The notes under the pieces are model-generated. The model was not told where the DNA came from and did not search any database. It was given only the letters and a program-made list of their open reading frames with translations. A program made the translations under genes and the position numbers. From LMUY01 sp964244585 (lineage in GTDB: Bacteria; Pseudomonadota; Alphaproteobacteria; Acetobacterales; Acetobacteraceae): a DNA stretch of 64,000 bases. Below are positions 1 through 7,467 of this stretch, piece after piece. Location: positions 67,141-131,140 of the forward strand of contig CAXTJM010000012.1 of the NCBI GenBank assembly GCA_964244585.1, given 5' to 3'. Position 1 is the first letter of the stretch, and each line of letters opens with the position of its first letter.

Positions 1-766
1 GGAAAGCGGCCTGCTGCCACTCCAGCACCCGGATCTGCTCGTATAGATGCAGCCCGATGCCGCCAGCGCCGACGATGCCGATGATGGTGGCGGAACGGGT
101 ATTGGACTCGAAGAAATACAGCAATTGGCTGGCGAAGACCGGCAATAGCTGGGGCACCAGGCCGAAGCGGATCGCCAACCAGGGCCCGCCACCGCTGGCC
201 AGCACACCCTCGACCGGCTTGCGGTCCGCCGTCTCGATCGCCTCCGACATCAGCTTGGCCAGTGCGCCGCAATCCGCCGATGCGATGGCCAGGGCCCCGG
301 CAAAGGGGCCAAGACCCACGACGTTGATCCAGATCAGCGCCCAGATCAGCACGTCGATGCTGCGGACCGTGTCCAGGCTGCGCCGGGCCAGCACGTGCAC
401 CAGGCCGTTCGCCACCACGTTGCGGGCGGCCAGGAAGCCGAACGGCGCGGCCAGGATCGCGGCCAGCAATGTCCCCAGGAAGGCGATCGAGAGCGTCTGC
501 CCCAGCGCGTCCAGGTAGAGCGCGAAATGCCCGCCGGCGCTAGGCGGCACCATCAATGCCACGATGGTTCCGAGCTCGCCCAGTCCCCGCCAGATCCGCA
601 CCGGCGAGATGTCCAGCAGCACCAGACCTGCCAGGTAGACTGCCGCCGCCGCCGCCGCCGCCAGCATCATCCCGGCCTGCCCGCCGCGCCCCGCCAGCAG
701 GGCGCCGTGCCGGGCCTCGATCCCCGCGCGTCCGGCCAGCAGGTCTTCACGCAGGGCGCCGCTCAT
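1..766 (-). CDS. phnE: Phosphonate ABC transporter permease, second PhnE (partial)
   Basis: Inner-membrane permease of a phosphonate importer, running off the left edge, so its C-terminus is missing. The start is ATG at 766, overlapping the stop of the upstream permease (763-766) in an ATGA junction, which implies translational coupling. The visible part has about five hydrophobic segments and the permease loop pattern KPVEGV followed by the GAGGIG motif near the cut end, closely parallel to the neighbouring permease. Two PhnE-type permeases in tandem are known from rhizobial phnCDE1E2 systems and would form a heterodimeric channel. The next gene lies outside the window, so whether C-P lyase genes follow cannot be seen. 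Confidence 0.9.
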   Translation of the reverse strand, partial: MSGALREDLLAGRAGIEARHGALLAGRGGQAGMMLAAAAAAAVYLAGLVLLDISPVRIWRGLGELGTIVALMVPPSAGGHFALYLDALGQTLSIAFLGTLLAAILAAPFGFLAARNVVANGLVHVLARRSLDTVRSIDVLIWALIWINVVGLGPFAGALAIASADCGALAKLMSEAIETADRKPVEGVLASGGGPWLAIRFGLVPQLLPVFASQLLYFFESNTRSATIIGIVGAGGIGLHLYEQIRVLEWQQAAF

Positions 767-1641
767 CCGCGCTCTCCGGCGATCAGGCGGGCCCGCAGCG
801 TCTCGGAGGCGAGGTCGATCAGCATCACGCACACCAGCAGCATCAGCAGGATGGCGCTGACGTCTGAGTAGTAGAATTTGCGGATCGCGACGATCAACTC
901 CTGTCCGATGCCGCCCGCGCCGACGAAGCCGATGACGGCAGCGCCGCGCACGTTGACCTCGAACCGCAGCAGCGTGTAGCTGGCGAAATTGGCAACCACC
1001 TGCGGCAGCACGCCGAAGCGGATCTGCGACAGCCAGGCGCCGCCGGCGCCCTGGACGCCTTCGACCGGCTTCATGTCGATGCTCTCGATGACCTCGGCGA
1101 ACAGTTTGCCCAGCGTTCCCGCCGTGTGCAGCGTGATCGCCAACACACCGGCCAGTGGGCCCAGGCCGAATGCCACCACGAAGATCAGCGCGAAGACGAT
1201 GTCTGGCACTGTCCGGTCGAATTCCATCACGCGGATGGCCGCGAAGCGCAGCGTACGGGACGGGGTGACATTACGGCTGGCCAGCACGCCGCCGACCAGG
1301 CCCAGCACGGCACCGGTCATGGTGCCGACATAGGCGATCAGCAGGGTCTGCCCGAGTTGCAGGCTCCAACGGCGCTGGCCCCAGTACCAATACACCGGGT
1401 CGGTCCAGACCCGCGCTCCGGTATCCAGTTGCGTCAGCCGGTCGAAGTAGCTGCCGAAATTGCCGATGTGGTCCCAGAAGGTACCCGGCCGCACTTCGGC
1501 GCCCACGGCCGCCAACACCGTCGCGGCCGCCATCAGAACAGCGCCGGTCAGAACGGTGCGGCGCCGGGCCGCCACAGCGCGGCCATATGCGTCCAGCAAA
1601 GTGCGGATGTGCGGCTCCGGCGGCACGGTCAGGCTACGCAT
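763..1641 (-). CDS. phnE: Phosphonate ABC transporter permease PhnE
   Basis: First of two tandem membrane permeases of the phosphonate importer (about 292 residues). It has five to six membrane segments, the loop sequence KPVEGVQGAGG, and the conserved GFVGAGGIGQEL segment near residue 240, which contacts the ATPase. The frame is open back to 1692, but that start would overlap phnD by 29 bases. ATG at 1641 leaves a 22-base gap and gives a conventional PhnE N-terminus, so it is preferred. It follows phnD and overlaps the second permease by 4 bases, consistent with one phnCDEE operon. Confidence 0.9.
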   Translation of the reverse strand: MRSLTVPPEPHIRTLLDAYGRAVAARRRTVLTGAVLMAAATVLAAVGAEVRPGTFWDHIGNFGSYFDRLTQLDTGARVWTDPVYWYWGQRRWSLQLGQTLLIAYVGTMTGAVLGLVGGVLASRNVTPSRTLRFAAIRVMEFDRTVPDIVFALIFVVAFGLGPLAGVLAITLHTAGTLGKLFAEVIESIDMKPVEGVQGAGGAWLSQIRFGVLPQVVANFASYTLLRFEVNVRGAAVIGFVGAGGIGQELIVAIRKFYYSDVSAILLMLLVCVMLIDLASETLRARLIAGERG

Positions 1642-1663
1642 CGTGGGTCCGGAGCCGCGGAGA

Positions 1664-2599
1664 TCAGCCGTTCTGCTTGCGCAGCTTGTCAACGAAGGTG
1701 ATCAGCTTGACGGTGTCGTCGTAGGCGGCGTTGTCGGTGGTCTGGAACGGCTGGTTCTTGCCGTCCGACAGCCTGTCGAACGCGGCCTTGTCGTTCTTGG
1801 CGGCGTCCAGCCAGGCCGTGCGCATCGCCGCCTTCAGCTCGCCGGGCAGGGCATCCAGATAGGCGGTCGGGCCGTTGATGATCAGGTCCGACTTCAGCAC
1901 GATGCGGAAGTCGTTCACCGTGGCGGGCTTGCCGTCGGCGGTCTTGACCATGCCCTTGTTCAGCATGCGGGTCAGGTTGCTGTCGTCCGGCGCGTTCCAG
2001 AAGTTCGCGGCGACCTGCACCGTGCCCTGCTGTAACGCCAGCACCGCGTTCTCATGGCTGCCGGTGATCAGCACCTTGCCGAAGAACTGCTCGGCATTGA
2101 TGCCCAGCTTGTTGAGCGCGAACAGCGGCATGTTGTAGCCGGAGGTGGAGTTCGGGTCGACCAGGCCGAGGTCCTTGCCCTTCAGGTCCTGCACCGTTTG
2201 GTAAGGGCTGTCCGCCTTCACGTAGAACACCGAGTAGTAGCCCTTGGTCCCGTCGCTGTTCACGTCGATGACGAAGGCGGTGGTCTTCACGCCTGTCACC
2301 AGGGCGCGGGCGAACGACGCTGGGCCATAGTAGGCTACATGGATGTTGCCGGCGCGCTGCCCCTCGATCAGGGCAGCGTAGTCGTTGGCGATGCGCAGCG
2401 TGACCTTGGTTTCCAGCTGGCGGCTGAGATACTGCACGAACGGCGTGTAGCGGTCGGTCACGCCGGACGCGTTCTCGGCAGGCACGACGGCGAACGTCAA
2501 CTCGGGGAACGCCTGCCTGGTGACCTGGGCGCGGACGCCCGTGGCGGTGACGGCTGTTCCGGCGGCAAGGCCGGCCAGCAGGGTGCGGCGGTCGATCAT
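1664..2599 (-). CDS. phnD: Phosphonate ABC transporter substrate-binding protein PhnD
   Basis: Periplasmic binding protein of the importer, 311 residues. The N-terminus MIDRRTLLAGLAAG followed by a hydrophobic stretch and GVRAQ is a signal peptide, possibly Tat-type because of the RR pair. The body is a PhnD/SsuA-type solute-binding protein, with PFVQYLSRQLE, the AYYGPASF ligand-pocket segment, a DPNSTSGYN motif and GSHENAVLALQQG. The start at 2599 is fixed by a GAGGA ribosome site 6 bases upstream; the longer open frame to 3199 is antisense to phnC coding. PhnD-family proteins bind phosphonates such as 2-aminoethylphosphonate, and some bind phosphite, so the actual ligand is unknown. Confidence 0.92.
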   Translation of the reverse strand: MIDRRTLLAGLAAGTAVTATGVRAQVTRQAFPELTFAVVPAENASGVTDRYTPFVQYLSRQLETKVTLRIANDYAALIEGQRAGNIHVAYYGPASFARALVTGVKTTAFVIDVNSDGTKGYYSVFYVKADSPYQTVQDLKGKDLGLVDPNSTSGYNMPLFALNKLGINAEQFFGKVLITGSHENAVLALQQGTVQVAANFWNAPDDSNLTRMLNKGMVKTADGKPATVNDFRIVLKSDLIINGPTAYLDALPGELKAAMRTAWLDAAKNDKAAFDRLSDGKNQPFQTTDNAAYDDTVKLITFVDKLRKQNG

Positions 2600-2622
2600 G
2601 GTGGTTCCTCGGGTTGTTTGAG

Positions 2623-3423
2623 TCAGGCGGTGACGGCGGCCGTCCACGCGGCGGCTTCGGCTGCGGGCGGGCGCTCCATCACCTCGTTCGCCTCCAGCCC
2701 GTAGAGTTCGCGCGCCACGCTCTGCGTCAGCGCGGCCGGCGTGTCGTCGAACACCACACGGCCGCCGGCCATGCCGATCAGGCGGTCGCAGTAGCTCCGC
2801 GCCAGGTCCAGCGAGTGCAGGTTGCACAGCACCGTCAGGCCGAAATGGCGGTTGATGCGTTGCAGGGCGTCCATGACGATGGTGGCGTTGCGCGGATCCA
2901 GCGAGGCCACCGGTTCGTCGGCCAGCACCACATCCGGCTCCTGCACCAGGGCGCGGCAGATCGCGACGCGCTGCTGCTGGCCGCCCGAAAGGTTGTCGGC
3001 CCGCTGCGACGCCAGGCCGGCGATGTCCAGCCGCTCCAGCGCGGCGAGGGCGATCGCCCGGTCCTCCCGGCGCCACATCTTGGTGGCCGAGCGCCAGCCC
3101 GGCGTGTGGGTCAGCCGCCCCATCAGGACGTTGTCCAGCACGTCCAGCCGGCCGATCAAGTTGAATTGCTGGAAGATCATTGCGCAACGCCGGCGCCAAT
3201 GGCGCAGCGCCGGGCCGGCAAGGGCTGTCACGTCGGTGCCGCCGAACCGGATACGGCCATCCGTCGGCTCGGACAGGCGATTGATCATGCGAAGCGTCGT
3301 GGACTTGCCGGCGCCGGACCGTCCGATGATGCCGACGAACTGTCCGGGCGGAATGGCCAGCGACACATCGGACACTGCGACGGATTTGCCGAACCGTTTC
3401 GTTACCCTATCCAGAACAAGCAC
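2623..3423 (-). CDS. phnC: Phosphonate ABC transporter ATP-binding protein PhnC
   Basis: Cytoplasmic ATPase that powers the phosphonate importer, 266 residues, GTG start with GAGGG upstream. Visible motifs are Walker A GRSGAGKST (about 35-43), the Q-loop FQQFN, the signature LSGGQQQR, Walker B VVLADEP followed by the D-loop SLDP, and an H-switch in NLHS. The spacing of these motifs and the phnD-phnE neighbours identify it as PhnC. It is the first gene of the phnCDEE operon, with 23 bases to phnD. Its leader carries two short inverted repeats, described separately. Confidence 0.92.
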   Translation of the reverse strand: MLVLDRVTKRFGKSVAVSDVSLAIPPGQFVGIIGRSGAGKSTTLRMINRLSEPTDGRIRFGGTDVTALAGPALRHWRRRCAMIFQQFNLIGRLDVLDNVLMGRLTHTPGWRSATKMWRREDRAIALAALERLDIAGLASQRADNLSGGQQQRVAICRALVQEPDVVLADEPVASLDPRNATIVMDALQRINRHFGLTVLCNLHSLDLARSYCDRLIGMAGGRVVFDDTPAALTQSVARELYGLEANEVMERPPAAEAAAWTAAVTA

Positions 3424-3701
3424 CAGCAGCCCTCGATCAGTTCGAGGACCCTGTACACGGGCCGCACAGGCCCGGCGGTGAAGTTTCTATGACTCCCACT
3501 CATCCGGTTCAGGCGGCGCCTTATCCGGCATCGCGCATCGAGCCTGGCCGCCCGACGCTGGCGGCGGGAGAGATGAAAGGTGCGCCGGAGCGAGAACTGC
3601 TGTGCCGGTGCGGTGCCAGATAACCTTCCTGGCCGGACTGGAGCCCACGCCGCAAGGCCGTATCACCCTCCAGCAGGACACTGCCCGAGCGCCAATCCAG
3701 G
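3424..3701. other. Non-coding leader and upstream region of phnC
   Basis: No convincing gene is seen here; the short minus-strand frames (for example 3487-3681) lack coding character. Directly upstream of phnC are two adjacent inverted repeats. CCTCGA-5-TCGAGG lies at 3431-3447 and CGGGCC-5-GGCCCG at 3458-3474. They could form leader hairpins or be binding sites, and the phnC promoter should lie in this region. No Pho box was recognised. Confidence 0.4.
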
Positions 3702-4137
3702 TCAGTCGAGCAGCAGGGTCCTACCGCGCAGTCCTGCTGCAAGCATGATCACAGGCGTTGTCGGGCCAGTCGCAACCTTGACGGCCGGCCTGCAGCACAA
3801 CCATGTTCCGCGTCGGCCGGGCGAGCAGCCGCTTGGCCCGTTGCAGGGCCGGGCCGTCGGCGACCCCTGCGCCATGCAGCCGGCCTGGTCCCGCGGGCCG
3901 AAGGTGCCGACCAGGAAGTTGTAGCCTTTGACCTATTGGTTGAGCTTGGCCTGTGGAATCAGTTGCTCGGCCGCGGCTGGCGGCACGGACAGCCTCATGG
4001 CCGCCGGCTGGTTCGCCAACTGGCCCACCCGCGGGAGCTTCGCCTACCAGCGAGGAGACGCTGCCGCTGTTCGTGCCCGCACGGCGCGTCAGCTCGTTGA
4101 GGAATAAGGTTGGCACGTTGCAGGTCAGGGATGCCAT
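3702..4137 (-). pseudogene. Broken gene at the end of the catabolic operon, family unknown
   Basis: An ATG at 4137 has a very good ribosome site (AAAGGAGA, 8 bases upstream) and lies 19 bases after the binding-protein gene, so a ninth operon gene once began here. It reads MASLTCNVPTLFLNELTRR and then loses register. The most protein-like continuation is in another frame (ANQPAAMRLSVPPAAAEQL), is interrupted by an in-frame TAG near 3937, resumes as VKGYNFLVGTFGPRD, and ends at TGA 3702. At least one frameshift plus one stop indicates a decayed gene. The family was not recognised. The alternative is a short unrelated ORF in non-coding DNA. Confidence 0.35.
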
Positions 4138-4156
4138 TCTTCGTCTCCTTTCCGGT

Positions 4157-4927
4157 TTACCGTTGCCGCGGTTGCAGCCCCATCTTCTCCAGCGTTGAAT
4201 GGATGTCGGGTGACGAGATGTACTGGACCAGTTGCTGCGCCAGGTCCGGTTGTTTGGACCGCTTTGCGACCACGGCAGAGTAGCGGGTAAATAACTCCAC
4301 CTCCTGCGGCAGGCGGCCGGCGAAGGTGATCCCCTTGACCGGCAGCAACTCGGCCACCTCCTGAAACCCGATATCGGCCTTCCCCGCTGCCACAATCTCG
4401 CCCACCGGTGTCGCCTGGATCTCGTGCGCCTTGCCGCGCATCTGCTGCTCGATGCCGAGCTTCTTGAACAGGGTGCTCTGGATGTAGACGCCACTCGCGC
4501 TGTCGGAGTAGGCGACGGATTTGGCGTCCAGCAGCACCTGGCGGAGCTTCGCGACGGTCGAGATGTCCGGCACGGGCGAGCCGGCGCGCACGGCCATGCC
4601 GATCGGCGACAAGGCGATGTTGACTTCGCTGCCCGGGATGGTTTGGCCCTGCTTGACCAACGCGTCCAGTGCGGTGCCGACCATGACAAGCACGTCGTCC
4701 GGCTCGCCGCGAGCCAGGCGCTTCGGGATCGCGTCGTGGGTCGTGCCCTCGGATGGGCCGGGCACCATGACGAGCCGGCTGCCCGTCTTTTGCTCAAATC
4801 CCGGCGACACCGCCTCGTAAGTGGACTTGAAGCCGCCGGAGATCATGACGACGACATCCGCCGCTTGAGCTTGGACAGGCGCCGCTGCGAGCGCTGCCAG
4901 GATGGGCGCACAGTATTTCGGGTTCAT
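4157..4927 (-). CDS. Periplasmic substrate-binding protein, ModA/PBP type 2
   Basis: 256-residue exported binding protein. A signal peptide (MNPKYCAPILAALAAAPVQAQA) is followed by a ModA-like fold: VVVMISGGFKSTYEAVSPGFE, PDDVLVMVGTALDALVKQG, and the SDSASGVYIQS pocket segment. The start at 4927 has an AAGGAGA site; the frame is open to 5065 but the upstream part is not coding-like. No ABC permease or ATPase accompanies it, so it is an orphan binding protein. Such ModA-like orphans often sit in catabolic operons and may bind an organic acid instead of molybdate. It lies 47 bases after the AEC transporter gene on the same strand. Confidence 0.82.
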   Translation of the reverse strand: MNPKYCAPILAALAAAPVQAQAADVVVMISGGFKSTYEAVSPGFEQKTGSRLVMVPGPSEGTTHDAIPKRLARGEPDDVLVMVGTALDALVKQGQTIPGSEVNIALSPIGMAVRAGSPVPDISTVAKLRQVLLDAKSVAYSDSASGVYIQSTLFKKLGIEQQMRGKAHEIQATPVGEIVAAGKADIGFQEVAELLPVKGITFAGRLPQEVELFTRYSAVVAKRSKQPDLAQQLVQYISSPDIHSTLEKMGLQPRQR

Positions 4928-4974
4928 AGGCAAGTCTCCTTCTTCAGGACCCGGAGGTGCCGGCGGCGTCCGGG

Positions 4975-5949
4975 TCATTGGGTTAGCCAGATCAGGAATG
5001 CGAGCGATGGGATGCTGAGCACGTTGCTGTAGAGCAGCACCGATGCGTTCTCCTCTTTGTCGCAATCGTATCGGGTGGACAGGATGACCTGCATCGGTGC
5101 CGCCGCGAGGCCAAGCGCCAGCACCGTCATCTTGCGGAGATCACCGCCCTGTCCGATCGCGGTCAGTGCCAGGTAGGAGAGGCCCGGGATGACGAGCAGG
5201 CGCGCCAACGTGGAGATCGACGCCGGCAGCGAGAACCGGAGCGACTGCGATTGCAGGATGATGCCACTCGCGAATAGCGAGATGCCGCCGACCGTGCTGC
5301 CCAGCAGCTTGAAGCTGCCTGTGACCACACCGGGCAGGTGGATGTTGGTGAGCACGAACGCGACGGCGAACAGCGGTGCCAGCACCACGGGCTGGGTGAA
5401 GGCGTGGCGCAGGGACTTCAGCGTCAATGCCGGGACCGAGTCCTCCTCCTGCCCGCCGTTGCACGGCTTTGCAGAACCAGCGCCCTCCTTCTCCTTTGCG
5501 TAGGAGAGGAGTACGAGGGTTGCGGGCAGGATGATGATATTGCCGGTCAGCCCGGCAACGTCGACCACCAGGGTGGCCTTGTCGCCGATCAGCGGCGTCA
5601 GGATCGGGATGCCGGTAAAGGCGATGGCCGGGAACCCGAATGCCATGGCTTGCAGCGCTGCCGCCTGCATCGTCCGCCTGGCCAGGTACCGCCCTATCAG
5701 GAACGCCAGCAGGAACGGCAGCACGGTCCCTGCCAACAAAACGAGCAGGAGTGGCCATTGGCTGACCAGCTCCTGCCGGGAGACCGTGATCGTGCCGGCA
5801 AACAAGGCGAGTGGCAGGGCGTAGACCAGGACCATCCGATTTAGCGCTTCCGCCGCCTTGGTGTCCTCGTCCCGGCGCCACCCGGCCAGCATGCCGAGCG
5901 CCAGAGTGACGATCACCGGAAGCAACGCACCCAGAATCACGTTCATCAT
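4975..5949 (-). CDS. AEC-family organic-acid transporter
   Basis: Integral membrane carrier of the auxin efflux carrier family, 324 residues with about ten hydrophobic segments. The family layout is visible: an N-terminal bundle (GALLPVIVTLALGMLAGW), a FPAIAFTGIPILTPLIG segment, a charged central loop (about 155-175), and a C-terminal bundle ending in SNVLSIPSLAFLIWL. Bacterial AEC members such as MdcF transport dicarboxylates, including malonate and malate. It lies 45 bases after the lyase gene in the same direction, so it is probably the carrier for the acid degraded by this operon. Direction of transport and substrate cannot be read from the sequence. Confidence 0.88.
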   Translation of the reverse strand: MMNVILGALLPVIVTLALGMLAGWRRDEDTKAAEALNRMVLVYALPLALFAGTITVSRQELVSQWPLLLVLLAGTVLPFLLAFLIGRYLARRTMQAAALQAMAFGFPAIAFTGIPILTPLIGDKATLVVDVAGLTGNIIILPATLVLLSYAKEKEGAGSAKPCNGGQEEDSVPALTLKSLRHAFTQPVVLAPLFAVAFVLTNIHLPGVVTGSFKLLGSTVGGISLFASGIILQSQSLRFSLPASISTLARLLVIPGLSYLALTAIGQGGDLRKMTVLALGLAAAPMQVILSTRYDCDKEENASVLLYSNVLSIPSLAFLIWLTQ

Positions 5950-5994
5950 GGCCGGTCGCCACCGGTTCGTGCATTTCGGTCACCAATCGTCATG

Positions 5995-7341
5995 TCAGCC
6001 GACAGATTGAAGCACGCGATCGACCATCGCCGCGGACAGACCGAGGTAGTTTTCCGGGTTGGTCAGCTTGCGAATCTCGTCGTCGGACAATTCCGCCGTG
6101 ACGTCCTTATGGGCGAGCAGCAGGTCCGTCAGACTCTTCTCGCCCATCGCCGGGTCGTGGCAGATCGCGTAGAGCACGTCATGCGCCTTGTCGCGGCCGA
6201 GCTTCGGGGCCAGCCCCATCATCACCGCTTCCGACACGACCAGCCCGTGCGTCATGTCGAGGTTGGCGCGCATCCGGTCGGCATGGACTTCCAGGCCTTC
6301 CAACACGAAGCACGCCTGCGACAGCGCACCGCCCGCTAGCGTGAACACGTCCGGCAGGGCGATCCACTCGATCTCCCATGGGCCGGTGGCGCGCTCGTGG
6401 TCCTCGACCATGGCGTCCAGCAGCGCCGCTACGCCCTGGCGCACGGACGCCGCGCAGGCGTGGATGTAGCAGCAGGAGATCGGGTTGCGCTTCTGCGGCA
6501 TGGTGGAGGAGGAACCGCGGTTGGCGACGTAGGGTTCGCTCGCCTCGCCCACCTCCGTCTGCATCATTAGTTTGAGGTCGGTTGCGAACTTGGCCAGCGT
6601 TCCGGTCAGCAGGCCGAGGAAGCAGCCGGCCTCGGCGATACGGTCGCGCTCGGTGTGCCAGGCGATCTCGGGCTGCGCCAGGCCGATCTCGCGCGCTAGC
6701 GCCACCTGCACATCCAGGCCCTTGTCGCCAAGCGACGCCAGCGTGCCCACAGCGGCGCCAAACTCGAACACCTCGATGCGTGGACGGATCTCGGCCAAGC
6801 GTTGCTTATGGCGCAGCAGGGTGGCCAGCAACCGAGCCATCTTGAAGCCGAATGTCATCGGCACGGCCTGTTGCAGGTTGGAGCGCCCGGCCATCGGCGT
6901 CTCGCGATGCTCCCGGGCCAGCTTCGCCGTGGCGGCGATGGCGCGGTCCAGCTCACGGCCGATGATATCGAACGAGGCCTTGATCTGGAGAATCGTGGCG
7001 CTGTCGGTGATGTCCTGGGTGGTGGCGCCCCAGTGGCAGTATTTGCCGGCGTCGCCCCGGCACAGATGGGCGATCTGGTGGACGATCCCGAGCACCGGAT
7101 AGCCGATGTTCAGCGTCTCCTCTGCGTAGCGCTTGAAGTCGATGTTCTCGACCTTGCAGACGCGGGTGATCTCGGCCGCGGCCTCTTTGGAGATGATGCC
7201 CAACGAGGCTTGCGCACGGGCCAGGGCGGCTTCCCAGTCGAGGTATTTCTGGGTGCGGAACTCGTCCGACCAGACTTCGCGCATCTCCTTGCTGCCGAAG
7301 ATGTCGCGGAAAATAAGGCTGTCGATAGCGCTTGTCGGCAT
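5995..7341 (-). CDS. Fumarase/aspartase-superfamily lyase (PcaB/PurB-like)
   Basis: 448-residue lyase of the superfamily that contains adenylosuccinate lyase, argininosuccinate lyase and 3-carboxymuconate cycloisomerase. The superfamily signature is present as GSSSTMPQKRNP (flexible S-loop with the catalytic serine), together with HWGATTQDITD (region 1) and GRSNLQQAVP (region 2, where PurB and PcaB usually have TH-Q or THLQ). The start at 7341 has AAGGAC upstream. These enzymes add or eliminate a group across a fumarate-like double bond. The exact substrate is not recognisable: the S-loop is closest to PcaB/PurB, but no protocatechuate or purine genes are nearby. The context suggests a C4-C6 di- or tricarboxylate feeding the CoA pathway upstream. 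Confidence 0.82.
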   Translation of the reverse strand: MPTSAIDSLIFRDIFGSKEMREVWSDEFRTQKYLDWEAALARAQASLGIISKEAAAEITRVCKVENIDFKRYAEETLNIGYPVLGIVHQIAHLCRGDAGKYCHWGATTQDITDSATILQIKASFDIIGRELDRAIAATAKLAREHRETPMAGRSNLQQAVPMTFGFKMARLLATLLRHKQRLAEIRPRIEVFEFGAAVGTLASLGDKGLDVQVALAREIGLAQPEIAWHTERDRIAEAGCFLGLLTGTLAKFATDLKLMMQTEVGEASEPYVANRGSSSTMPQKRNPISCCYIHACAASVRQGVAALLDAMVEDHERATGPWEIEWIALPDVFTLAGGALSQACFVLEGLEVHADRMRANLDMTHGLVVSEAVMMGLAPKLGRDKAHDVLYAICHDPAMGEKSLTDLLLAHKDVTAELSDDEIRKLTNPENYLGLSAAMVDRVLQSVG

Positions 7342-7467
7342 CGTTGCTGTCCTTTTATCGCAAGATCGTTGTGTCGTGTCCAACCGGCGAGACCCGGCTG
7401 GGTGTTGCCGACCGTGCAGCAACGGCGAGGGATCGAGCCCACCGAGCTGTCACAGGGGGGGAAGGCG

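Noticed and set aside
3487..3742. Short Cys/Pro-rich minus-strand ORFs
   Set aside because: Poor composition, no ribosome site and mutually overlapping frames; treated as non-coding.
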